A stretch of 49,245 nt of DNA from a virus, in the IMG/VR virus record IMGVR_UViG_3300024346_000108, positions 1-49,245 of that record. One strand, 5' to 3'. The stretch's first letter is position 1. Each line of letters starts with the position of its first letter. Under the pieces are notes generated by a model. It was given only the letters and a program-made list of their open reading frames with translations. It made no database searches and was not told the origin of the DNA. The translations under genes and the position numbers were made by a program. This document shows positions 39,901 to 47,216 of this stretch, piece by piece.

Positions 39901-42464
39901 GCAGCCTTATAGTCTTCATTTAAGAGGTCTTCGGCAACAACCATTGCCATCATACCTTCTCTTGTCATTAAATAGTCTTGATCTGGTGCTGATCCAATTA
40001 CTTCATTAAACTTTCCTGGCATAGGAACTGGACCAGCAGATGTTTGAGACTTTCTTAATCTTTCTGCTTCTGCTGGAGACTTACCACTTGCAATAGCTCT
40101 ATCATAAAGTTCTTTTTCTAAACGTGCTTTTTCAACAGGATCTATGTGTCCGCCTTGTGCTGTAAATAATGAGAAATTTCCAGCGCCTGTTTCTTCTCTA
40201 TACATTCCAGAAACCATCATGGACTCATCCATCAGTCCAAGTGCAGATAGGCCTGCACCTGCATAAGGCATTAACTCTGCAGATGCTCTGTTTGTTGCAA
40301 GGCCTTTGTCTTGGACATTTCTTTGGAATCCCTTGACTCTTTCTCTAAGGTATGCGTCTGCTTCTTCTGGAGACATTCCAGACAACATAGCCTGAAGCTC
40401 TTCTTTCTTAGTTAGAGCTCTTTGATTTAATGGATCTACATCTGCTCTATAGTCAGCAAATGCTTGAGATGTTGGGATTGCCCCACCTGACATTCCGCCA
40501 CCTGTTGGAACTATACCTCCGCCAGTTGGAATCATTCCTCCACCAGTTGGAGGTGGTGGACCTCCAGCGCCAGCTATTGCAACATCTTGATACGCCATAG
40601 CAAGCTTTTCTAAAGATGCTCGTAAAACATCTGCTGCTTGAGCTTGATTGTATGTAGACTGTGTATATGCATCTGCAACCTGATCTGCAGCAACAGTTGC
40701 TGTTGTGATTAATTCAAATGCTCCAGCGCCAGAACGAAGTTGTCTAAACGCCGCAACACCCTTAATTATGTAACCAATAAAGTTACCCATCAGACCAGTT
40801 AACATAATTAGCGGTCCAAGTATTGCTGTGATTCCAGCCAAACCAGTTAGAAGCATCTTAAATGGCTTTGGCATTTTTTCAAATAAGCTTAAAGCCTTTG
40901 CTCCAACATCCAATATATTTGTAAATATAGCTAAGAATGGCTGACCAAATTCTGCTAATGCAGCCTTAAATGTTTCTAGAGATCTCTTATATCTTCCAGA
41001 AGCTGACTCTGTTAAAAGCTTTAATTCTCGATCAGCAGTTGCAGCTAAATCTTGAGTTGAAGCATTCATTAAGTCTAATACTTGAAGTGACTGACTTCCT
41101 TCACGACCAATGTTATTTAGAAGTGCACCAATACGTGCAAACTGATACTTACCGAATAGTGATTCGATTGCCTGTTGTTTTTGTAGTGGGTCTAACTTAT
41201 CTAAAGCTTTTTGCAAATCCATGACAAGACCCACAAGATCTCCAGCATTTGAATTTACTATTTCACTAACATTAATACCGAAGCCTGCAAGTCTTTCTGT
41301 TGCATTCTTTGAAGGGTTAATCAAAGATCCAAGTCCTGACTTAAGTGCGTTTGCACCTTCTGCTGCGTTAATTCCACCTTCACGCATTGCTGTTAGGAAT
41401 AAAGCAAGTGTCTTTACATCTCCGCCAAGACCCTTGATAACTGGACCAGCTTTAGGAATCGCTTCCACCAGATCTTGAAGTGTTGTTGAAGTTTGGTTTT
41501 CAACTGAGTTAAGGAAGTCAATTGATTGTGTAAGTTCAACAGTATTTAATTTAAATGCTGACTGAAGTGCAAGTGTTGCCTTCATTGCTTCTTGACGATC
41601 AACTTCACCAAGAGTTGCAAGTCTTGTTGTTTCTGCTGTTGCAGCCAAAAGGTCGTTTCCTTCTGCACCAGTTGCAGCAATATCTGCTGCTAAAGCTAGT
41701 GTTTCTTCAAAAGATGATCCATATGTAGATGCCAAAGTTTTTGCCAACTCTGTAACATTCATTCTTACTTTTTCTAGTTCCGCAGTTGATGTTTGGCCTA
41801 TACCGCCATAAACCTTAGCTAGTCTAGTTAATTCTGCGTCTGCTCTTCTGAATGCCTCCGATGCATTCTTTCCAAACAGCATGATTGGCAAAGTAAGACC
41901 TACAGTTAGCTGTCTACCTGCCCATTGAGTATTCTTACCCCAGTTAATTAAAGATGTAGCTCCATCACGCAACACTTTATTGAATATCATTGTTTGCTGT
42001 GCGCCAACTTTTGCTGAATTAGCTAGGTTATCAATTCCTGTAGGAGTAATTACTAATGCCTTTTGAGCACCGCTCATGTCTCTTCCAAGAGACTTTACTA
42101 CAGACTGACTTACTCTTACTTGCTCTTCAGCAAGAGCACGAATTTGACCAGATGCAGATCTTCTAAAATCTGCATATGCTTTGTAATATTCTTTTAACTT
42201 AAGATTTTGTTTTGTAAGAGCTTTACCAAACTGCTCTGTAGAAGAAGTTACATTTACTATCTGAGAAGAAAATTGTCCGCTTGCCGTGACTAGATCACGG
42301 AAATTCATTACAGCAGCATCAAAATCTTTTTTATTTAGATTTAAGTTTCCAAGTAGTTGTGTATTTCTAAACTTAGAAAGCTGTGCCATGGCACGATTAA
42401 CTTCAGCAATAAGAGGACCGAAGTCTCCATCAGCCCTAAAATTGAGATTAACCATATCAGCCAT
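36990..42464 (-). CDS. Tail tape measure protein
   Basis: The 1,824-residue protein is the longest of the window. It has a helical N-terminus, the PhageMin_Tail-type core (about 170-420, including ARVYGG-like LTRLAKVYGGIGQTSTAELE), hydrophobic segments near 540-570 and again near 960-1060, a PTGGGM-type repeated linker near 640-660, and a long charged coiled coil (about 1360-1500). These are the marks of a tape measure protein that sets tail length and helps DNA pass the membrane. By the common rule of about 1.5 angstrom per residue the tail would be roughly 270 nm; that is only an estimate. The start lies four bases after the chaperone stop. Confidence 0.95.
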   Translation of the reverse strand: MADMVNLNFRADGDFGPLIAEVNRAMAQLSKFRNTQLLGNLNLNKKDFDAAVMNFRDLVTASGQFSSQIVNVTSSTEQFGKALTKQNLKLKEYYKAYADFRRSASGQIRALAEEQVRVSQSVVKSLGRDMSGAQKALVITPTGIDNLANSAKVGAQQTMIFNKVLRDGATSLINWGKNTQWAGRQLTVGLTLPIMLFGKNASEAFRRADAELTRLAKVYGGIGQTSTAELEKVRMNVTELAKTLASTYGSSFEETLALAADIAATGAEGNDLLAATAETTRLATLGEVDRQEAMKATLALQSAFKLNTVELTQSIDFLNSVENQTSTTLQDLVEAIPKAGPVIKGLGGDVKTLALFLTAMREGGINAAEGANALKSGLGSLINPSKNATERLAGFGINVSEIVNSNAGDLVGLVMDLQKALDKLDPLQKQQAIESLFGKYQFARIGALLNNIGREGSQSLQVLDLMNASTQDLAATADRELKLLTESASGRYKRSLETFKAALAEFGQPFLAIFTNILDVGAKALSLFEKMPKPFKMLLTGLAGITAILGPLIMLTGLMGNFIGYIIKGVAAFRQLRSGAGAFELITTATVAADQVADAYTQSTYNQAQAADVLRASLEKLAMAYQDVAIAGAGGPPPPTGGGMIPTGGGIVPTGGGMSGGAIPTSQAFADYRADVDPLNQRALTKKEELQAMLSGMSPEEADAYLRERVKGFQRNVQDKGLATNRASAELMPYAGAGLSALGLMDESMMVSGMYREETGAGNFSLFTAQGGHIDPVEKARLEKELYDRAIASGKSPAEAERLRKSQTSAGPVPMPGKFNEVIGSAPDQDYLMTREGMMAMVVAEDLLNEDYKAAGGKKKSFRERAARYKKAKETVPLAKDIPIADKKDIQKLIDERRVVSSRRAAPTAVPTAGGAVGTQVQAAAAFAAAEEPVKNVEKSVAKTEKNIRQSAKSAAKFAGTMGAAVGSAGLAANMLMGMTGTTNQMASNMANFAMTLGFAVPAIQGLGMGLKGVGGSLMKAGGMVGRLGAALSFLGTGPGMIAIGVVTALAFGIKKLNDMYAESLRKARADVSVSEEALNEFGGAALTAASKFKTYVETSKALAKQLIDQKQAQGVPGLPSPDEIAKVEEQVKKLFKDQISRAKGIDTKEQALEFARNLKSTLVAQGVDQKAASTVIASIFEQAGQEEFSIPVLLDIAGITNKDQAMDQLMNAAQKTFDEISKKLTDGGSISQALGERFSSQLDLLSASAINQIKTFEDLDNVINYLPENMKGLTIESLQATTAGQKLLASIQATNPELYDAWERAGNLAAAIQMAAANSMGLTSSLSGVAGQFDIAAQNAMNVVASQAYMQSGLQKYYDKLIQGENNSISALRKRMKNELEAADRRREALDKQIEAERETIDAIKEQASARKEALRAQQESADFEADLNKMRLQQDVALMTGNLAEAAMVGLDIEKKMRDRSVDLAEDAIDQKAEREIKLHEDKLKMLEEEKKAIKDLTDEQKKSIEDRYNKLIEKHNKTIAKYRQDATESASTFRKLFEEAASGSLSAYKQLEELLGKTGNKIDVLGTSFSAFMTKTMESFGKAFGDSLATLLGPDYRVQNGKIQQAYKTPGAKGRGTVTRYKDVTTIAEMFGIPGGGVSVNPDQISNSVNKLSTSFGTFSVKSKDGYDYVEFSKKGDNKVYRIDPYGTDTKITKDRVEAFLTSNGYKASEVMPRQMGGMVKKNYKIQARGNGGMGKVAMPYLVGEVGPELFIPNMNGNVVSSDRLMTAVRSMTTGSSMNGEECNYYINVNVATNADPNQIANAIEAKMKLMNQRVGETRYA

Positions 42465-42467
42465 GTG

Positions 42468-43120
42468 TTATTCTTCCCTGTAACCTAGTCCTTGTCCAAT
42501 ACCAAAGCCTTCTTGTTCAGCAAGAGAACCTGTTACAGATGAAATGTCTCCATCAAGTCCCATGACTCTACGCTTAACATCTTCAAACGATGGTGTATCT
42601 CCGCCCTTACCATCGTCTTTCAGTTTTATTCCTTGCAGTGCTGCTTGGAATTCTTTTTCTTCATTTTTATCTTTTCTAGATGCTTCTAGAATAGATAAAA
42701 GCTCTGGCATTGATATTGACTCCTCAAGTTCTTCAAAGTTCTTCCACAGACCCAATAAAAATGCTTCTGCTTCGATGGCGGCTAGATCGAAGTCTGACCA
42801 GCTAGTAGAGCCGCCGTTAGAAGGTTTGGGTCATCAAGTTTGATTCCCCCACATACCTCAATAATTTTTGTTATTGTTGGCATGTCTAGCGCATCCTCTA
42901 ACTTATCTCTATCCTGTACTAGGTCTGGTGCTGAAGCTTTTAATCCTACTGTTGCTGCATCAATCAAAACATCTACTGCCTGATCTTCAGATAGACTTCC
43001 GTCAAGCTTAGCAATGTGTGTCATAAACTCACGTAGCTTCTTAATTGATAATGGTTTTAGGGTTACTTTTGTTCCGTCTTGTAGTTCAATTTCATATGTT
43101 TCGTATACTGTTGTAGCCAA
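42468..43120 (-). CDS. Tail assembly chaperone, -1 frameshift fusion (gpGT-like)
   Basis: The shorter frame 42782-43120 switches to the -1 frame at the slippery site CCCAAAC (42824-42830). The fused product of about 217 residues continues from NPSNGGSTSWSDFDLAAIEA through LLGLWKNFEELEESISMPEL. The second frame has no start codon of its own with support (only a TTG inside the fused sequence), while the fused stretch is fully open, so the fusion is needed to express it. Such G/GT pairs upstream of the tape measure are a hallmark of long-tailed phages and chaperone tape measure assembly. Confidence 0.88.
42782..43120 (-). CDS. Tail assembly chaperone, short form (gpG-like)
   Basis: The 112-residue protein starts at a TTG (43120) with AAGGAGG six bases upstream, the strongest ribosome site in the region; the apparent start at 43147 is only upstream sequence. 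It is mostly helical (LSIKKLREFMTHIAKLDG; TITKIIEVCGGIKLDDPN) and ends about 14 codons after the slippery site. It is made whenever ribosomes do not shift. Confidence 0.85.
   Translation of the reverse strand: MATTVYETYEIELQDGTKVTLKPLSIKKLREFMTHIAKLDGSLSEDQAVDVLIDAATVGLKASAPDLVQDRDKLEDALDMPTITKIIEVCGGIKLDDPNLLTAALLAGQTSI
42824..42830 (-). other. -1 programmed frameshift site CCCAAAC
   Basis: The heptamer reads C-CCA-AAC in the first frame and allows simultaneous slip to CCC-AAA. The -1 frame is closed by a TGA just before it and open after it, as expected for a functional site. No strong downstream structure was found by eye. Confidence 0.85.
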
Positions 43121-43146
43121 AATTGGCCTCCTTAATCTCTTTACCA

Positions 43147-43175
43147 ATTATACTAAATTAATGGTATAAAGGCAA
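43147..43175 (-). promoter_or_regulatory. Promoter of the chaperone/tape-measure block
   Basis: TATAAT (43147-43152) and TTGCCT (43170-43175) are 17 bases apart, directly after the hairpin at 43174-43207. It restarts transcription after the major tail gene. Confidence 0.6.
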
Positions 43176-43207
43176 CAAGCGACCCCTAATTAAAGGGGCC
43201 GCTTGTT
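43174..43207 (-). terminator. Hairpin after the major tail protein gene
   Basis: A 14-base-pair stem (43174-43187 with 43194-43207) has a six-base loop. Its one plus-strand A.C mismatch is a G.U pair in the minus-strand RNA. It is followed by GCCTTTATACC, not a strong T run. Confidence 0.65.
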
Positions 43208-43228
43208 TTGAGATTAAGAATACTAAGA

Positions 43229-43909
43229 TTAAGCTTCGATAATTCTATCTACGATAATTCCGTATTCAGCACCTGAAAATGCTGGGTCTGGAAGTAGTCG
43301 GAATGATACTGGGAATACTGTTGCTTCGTTTCTGCGGTATGAGTGTGAAGAAGCTTCAACGTTCAATACACGACGAGCATGGTATACACGCTCTCTCTTC
43401 TTACCAGTTGATGCTGCTCTTGGAGCATTACCGATAAATACTAGTGCTCTTTCTACAGGCTCTGATCCGAGTGCTCCAGCTTCCATGCCGAGAGTCTCTC
43501 CACCAGTTCCCTTTGTGTAACCTGCTAGGTTATCTGAACCATGTGCTGCTGCATCCTTGGTTGCTGTTGATTGTGCGAAAGCGAACAATAGGTTCTCTAG
43601 TGTTGCTTCTGCCAATGTTGAGTTTACAGATACGGTCATAGCTTGCTTGAAAAGCTTTGCTGTATCTAGCAACTGGTCAACCTGAATATCGCCGTAATCT
43701 GGTGAGTACTGAACTTCAATACCCTCAGATGTGAATCCTACGTTTCTCCAACCTGTTGTGCCTGTTGCTGCGTTCATGTCAGCACGAGCTGATGCAGCGG
43801 CTGTGAATGCAGGTACTGCATATGTTGGCCATGCTGCTACCTGTGTTGAATCTTGCTTTGAAACCCAAACTTCTGCGGCACCAACGATAATATTATTTAC
43901 ATTTGCCAT
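43229..43909 (-). CDS. Major tail (tube) protein
   Basis: The 226-residue protein follows the pattern of a siphophage tube subunit: MANVNNIIVGAAEVWVSKQD at the start, FTSEGIEVQYSPDYGDIQVD (about 59-78), a variable loop, and VYHARRVLNVEASSHSYRRN near the end. It is coded with its own leader and followed by a strong hairpin, which fits an abundant virion protein. GGAGG lies upstream of the ATG with spacing slightly longer than average. Confidence 0.85.
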   Translation of the reverse strand: MANVNNIIVGAAEVWVSKQDSTQVAAWPTYAVPAFTAAASARADMNAATGTTGWRNVGFTSEGIEVQYSPDYGDIQVDQLLDTAKLFKQAMTVSVNSTLAEATLENLLFAFAQSTATKDAAAHGSDNLAGYTKGTGGETLGMEAGALGSEPVERALVFIGNAPRAASTGKKRERVYHARRVLNVEASSHSYRRNEATVFPVSFRLLPDPAFSGAEYGIIVDRIIEA

Positions 43910-43989
43910 TTTATTTTACACCTCCGTCTTTGCGGTTAAATTAGTTTTTACTGCTTGAGCTGGCTAAGCCCTAAATCCTCGTTAATCAA

Positions 43990-44018
43990 ATAATACTAGG
44001 TTATTGCTTAAAAAGCAA
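43990..44018 (-). promoter_or_regulatory. Possible promoter of the major tail gene
   Basis: TATTAT (43990-43995) and TTGCTT (44013-44018) are 17 bases apart. The -35 box is only a partial match, but it lies in the largest gap of the structural region and before an abundant gene. Confidence 0.4.
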
Positions 44019-44023
44019 CACCG

Positions 44024-44563
44024 TCAAGCAAATCTGCCAGAAGAGTTGATCTGGCGTCCATATTTGTATCTAATGACTACTTGACCAGCAAACCAACCGT
44101 TCTTTTCTCTCTGTGGCTCTGGAGAAAGAAGATCTGCCAAAGAGACTGAGAAGAATATGAAAGGTGACCCTGCTGGTAGAGAGGCATTTATATCTCTTGC
44201 CGATTCATCCATTCTTCTAAATAGGTCTAACATTAGATTCTGAATCTCAGCAATTTTATTAAAGTCTTGAGAGTAGGTGGTAAACATCATTGAATCACGA
44301 CATATCATCCAGTTTTCTTCATAGCCGTCTGCTACATGATCATAAACGATGTGTGTTTTTGTTCCGAGCTCTTGATAGTTTATCATATCCTGTTGAGCTG
44401 GAAATATTGGAATTATATTAAGTACTGGTCCGTTTAATAAATCTGCCTGATAGTCATCTGCTTCTAATATCTTTCCAGCCGTGACATTTGAATTGGTTGT
44501 AGTAAGGTTTGACCAAAGGTAGTCTACTATTGCTTGAGTTGCACTGAGCGCATAATTAGCCAT
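44024..44563 (-). CDS. Tail terminator / tail completion protein
   Basis: The 179-residue protein has an alpha-beta fold pattern: an N-terminal helix (LSATQAIVDYLWSNLTTTNS), strands in the middle (THIVYDHVADGYEENWMICR) and a C-terminal helix plus strand (IQNLMLDLFRRMDE; WFAGQVVIRYKYG). It lies directly before the major tail gene, the usual position of the tail terminator that caps the tube. The family is inferred by position and fold. Confidence 0.68.
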   Translation of the reverse strand: MANYALSATQAIVDYLWSNLTTTNSNVTAGKILEADDYQADLLNGPVLNIIPIFPAQQDMINYQELGTKTHIVYDHVADGYEENWMICRDSMMFTTYSQDFNKIAEIQNLMLDLFRRMDESARDINASLPAGSPFIFFSVSLADLLSPEPQREKNGWFAGQVVIRYKYGRQINSSGRFA

Positions 44564-45357
44564 TATATTTTACCAGCCTCTAATTGAGCCGCAGAAGCAG
44601 CTAATGCTCTTACGGTATTTGGAGAAATCTTATTTACCACTATTCTGCTTGAAATAAGCGAAGGTACATTAGACGCATTCTTAGCAGCACGAGTAAATGA
44701 TTCTTTCACTCCAGATGCCTCAATGCTTTCATTAAGCATACCGCTTCCAGCAAATCTTTCATATGTTCTAGCAAATCCCTGGAAAGCATTTGCTCCTCCT
44801 GGTTTTGTTACACGAACAGATCTGCCTTTAGGAAGAACAATTGTTTTTCCATCTTGATTCTCGAATACAAGTCTTCCTGCCGCAGATCTTGGACGAATTG
44901 TTACTGGAATTCTAAATTCCATAATTCTTGCTTTCTCTTTAAAAACATATTTTTTTAAGCTACGTGTGTTTGGAACATTTGTTCTAGATTGCTTAAATGA
45001 ATAGTTAATTTGCATGTCATAGCCAGCTCCAGGAACCATATTAAGCTTCCAAAGTCTTGATGCTGGATTTCCAACACGCTTCCACTCATATACGTGATGT
45101 AATCTTGAAGTATATGAACGAGCTTGCATATCTACATAATTGCCAAAGTCTTTTGATATCTGGCTATAAATCTTTGTTTTAACTGCCTTTTGAGCTCTTG
45201 CTGAATTTACTAGATACTCAAGTGATGCAGCTTGATAATATATTGAAGCTGCTATCTTTGATATAGATCCCATGTCATCTATGACGCCAGTCTTAATTCT
45301 ACCAGCAGACATAACCTTTTCTGCTGATTTAATCTGAGATACTATCTTAGCCTTCAA
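44563..45357 (-). CDS. Head-tail completion protein (HK97 gp10-like, expanded)
   Basis: The 264-residue protein starts at a TTG with GGAGG nine bases upstream. It has a long N-terminal helical part (SAEKVMSAGRIKTGVIDDMG), a middle with beta strands (YDMQINYSFKQSRTNVPNTR) and a basic Ala-rich C-terminus. The position between neck and tail terminator genes fits the HK97 gp10-like completion protein, but it is longer than usual. Confidence 0.6.
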   Translation of the reverse strand: MKAKIVSQIKSAEKVMSAGRIKTGVIDDMGSISKIAASIYYQAASLEYLVNSARAQKAVKTKIYSQISKDFGNYVDMQARSYTSRLHHVYEWKRVGNPASRLWKLNMVPGAGYDMQINYSFKQSRTNVPNTRSLKKYVFKEKARIMEFRIPVTIRPRSAAGRLVFENQDGKTIVLPKGRSVRVTKPGGANAFQGFARTYERFAGSGMLNESIEASGVKESFTRAAKNASNVPSLISSRIVVNKISPNTVRALAASAAQLEAGKI

Positions 45358-45778
45358 GTGACTGTACCTCCGACTTTTTAACTGTTACGTTATATGAAAG
45401 AATTGAACCAAATGGGTCAAGTACTGGGATTACACCTTGAACTTCATATATTACTGGAGTGTCATAATTATTCTGAATAAGGTCAAACCAGATGACCTCA
45501 TCTTTTTGATTTCTAATATTGGTTATTCTCTGTGACTTAACTAATCGCTCTTCGGTCTCAATAGTAAGATAATCCATATCTTGATATCTCTCACCGACCT
45601 TTTCCCCGCTACCAGAAGTCTTTGAAGTCTCTGAAACGTAGCCTCTTGCAAGGCACTGGGCTGTTTTCTTGTACAGCCACTGTCTCTTTAATGCCTTTGT
45701 GATTTCATCCTGAGTCAGTGTTGACTCATAGATATCCATCTTCATATAAAGAGTAGACGATATCAGAGAATTAAACAT
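45347..45778 (-). CDS. Neck protein (head closure type)
   Basis: The 143-residue protein is a small beta-rich domain (VIYEVQGVIPVLDPFGSILS) after a helix-rich start (LTQDEITKALKRQWLYKKTA). It overlaps the next gene by 11 bases and the connector by one. In position and size it matches the head-closure (stopper) proteins of long-tailed phages. Confidence 0.62.
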   Translation of the reverse strand: MFNSLISSTLYMKMDIYESTLTQDEITKALKRQWLYKKTAQCLARGYVSETSKTSGSGEKVGERYQDMDYLTIETEERLVKSQRITNIRNQKDEVIWFDLIQNNYDTPVIYEVQGVIPVLDPFGSILSYNVTVKKSEVQSLEG

Positions 45779-46710
45779 TAAATTATCACCATGCGATTGA
45801 CTATTAGTGGCTCAAGAATTCTATCTACCATGGAGTTTCCTGTACCAGTAAATGCCTGAGTCGATATTTCTACGTTCCAGTCTCCAGTCTGCATTCTCTT
45901 TACATACTTTTCTTTCCAGACTGAATCCTGATAGAAGAAGTCATTTGATAATCTTATTGCTGAATCGTAGACTTCGGATGGAACATTTAACCATCCAAAC
46001 ATACCTAATACCTTATAGGTATTTCCGCCCTTAAAAAATGCTGGTTCTGGAATAGTTGTATCATAAGGATATGAGGCAAATATGTCCAGGCCTGGATCTT
46101 TTACAAATCTGAGTGCATAATTTGTTGGCGTAATTTCAAATTCGTATTGGTTTCCATCAACAGATGCAGCGTCGTATATTAGTACATCATTCTGCCAGAT
46201 CTTTGATATTGACTCAATTCTTTCAGGAAGCAAGAGGACGTCTGTTCCGTCGCCAATTACTTCTACTTGCTTTGACTTATACTCAAACTTTTGTCCAGTA
46301 TAAGCATTAATCTTAAATCTTGCCCATCTTTCCGCAGCCATTACTTCTTCATAGGACTTGTAGTTTCTATCTGATCTATCAGTGCCGAATCCTGAAGCTT
46401 CTACAATCTCTGCAACATTAGCATATGGCCTTGAAACATTATATGTTTTCCAGTCTACAAAAGAAGTTCCATTTATTGTGTACTCTATCTTAACCTTAAA
46501 GTACTCGTAGTTTGTTGTAGAGTTAACTGGTACAAAGCAGAAGAAGCTTCCTTCATCTACGTCTGTGTTGTTTACTGTTAGTACTGTGCCAGAGGTTTCT
46601 GTGCCTTTATATATGGTTACAACTGGAGTTGACGTAGGGTCAATAGCTACGCCATTGTAATACGTTTTAAAGCTTATTGGTCCATTTGTACCATAATATA
46701 TCTCTGGCAT
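45778..46710 (-). CDS. Head-tail connector with N-terminal Ig-like domain
   Basis: The 310-residue protein has an N-terminal beta-sandwich (PISFKTYYNGVAIDPTSTPV; VNNTDVDEGSFFCFVP; about 1-95), then a helical domain (VAEIVEASGFGTDRSDRNYK; EVMAAERWARFKINAYTGQK) of the HK97 gp6 type that forms the adaptor ring under the portal. The first domain is an unusual addition and could face the outside of the virion. GGAGATAG precedes the ATG. Confidence 0.7.
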   Translation of the reverse strand: MPEIYYGTNGPISFKTYYNGVAIDPTSTPVVTIYKGTETSGTVLTVNNTDVDEGSFFCFVPVNSTTNYEYFKVKIEYTINGTSFVDWKTYNVSRPYANVAEIVEASGFGTDRSDRNYKSYEEVMAAERWARFKINAYTGQKFEYKSKQVEVIGDGTDVLLLPERIESISKIWQNDVLIYDAASVDGNQYEFEITPTNYALRFVKDPGLDIFASYPYDTTIPEPAFFKGGNTYKVLGMFGWLNVPSEVYDSAIRLSNDFFYQDSVWKEKYVKRMQTGDWNVEISTQAFTGTGNSMVDRILEPLIVNRMVII

Positions 46711-46720
46711 GATCTATCTC

Positions 46721-47110
46721 CTATGAGTAAAACTCTTTTACTTCTGATGGTGTTGCTAGTCTAAATCCCTTTTCAGTATCAAGGATCTTCATTGCTGAAG
46801 TCATTGGCATTGATATAAATGGATGCTCTTGAGTAAATTCATACCCATGTGTCTCATAAGACCTATTCATTCTTTCCATCTTTACCAATGTCTTGTCTGA
46901 TACGTCAATCTCTTCCGCCCCTGCAAAAGCTGGTGCTGGGGGCAATTCTTCTTTTTGAACAGTAGCTAGATTATTTAGTAGCTCATCTGTGACGCCTTCT
47001 TCTGCTAATACTGCAAGGATATCCGCCTTATTCTTTGCTTCCGCTATATCTACGCCATATTCTGTTGCTATCTCTTTTAATTCTGATACTTTTAATGCTT
47101 GTAATGACAT
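46721..47110 (-). CDS. Small SAP/Rho-N-like head protein
   Basis: The protein begins MSLQALKVSELKEIATEYGV and continues DIAEAKNKADILAVLAEEGV, a two-helix SAP/Rho-N-type nucleic-acid-binding motif that many phages carry next to the capsid gene. The C-terminal part is beta-rich (YEFTQEHPFISMPMTSAMKI). I chose the second ATG (47110), with GGAG five bases upstream. A promoter lies just upstream, after the capsid hairpin. Confidence 0.72.
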   Translation of the reverse strand: MSLQALKVSELKEIATEYGVDIAEAKNKADILAVLAEEGVTDELLNNLATVQKEELPPAPAFAGAEEIDVSDKTLVKMERMNRSYETHGYEFTQEHPFISMPMTSAMKILDTEKGFRLATPSEVKEFYS

Positions 47111-47133
47111 CATAACTCCGTTCGTTTATAACA

Positions 47134-47139
47134 ATTATA
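47134..47139 (-). promoter_or_regulatory. Extended -10 promoter after the capsid gene
   Basis: TGC-TATAAT, with the TATAAT at 47134-47139, is an extended -10 box. The -35 region is poor. It follows the capsid hairpin and precedes the connector genes. Confidence 0.5.
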
Positions 47140-47159
47140 GCATTTTGCACACTATAAGA

Positions 47160-47195
47160 GGAAAGGGATCCCCTTAAAGAAGGGGACCCCTTTCC
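47160..47195 (-). terminator. Hairpin after the major capsid gene
   Basis: A 16-base-pair stem (47160-47175 with 47180-47195) has a four-base loop. Its one plus-strand A.C mismatch is a G.U pair in the minus-strand RNA. No T run follows. Confidence 0.68.
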
Positions 47196-47216
47196 AAACT
47201 TTGTCCTAAATTTAAA

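Noticed and set aside
42468-42755. Second chaperone frame as an independent gene
   Set aside because: Its apparent start is a TTG inside continuous open -1 frame and has no ribosome site; the slippery site explains it.
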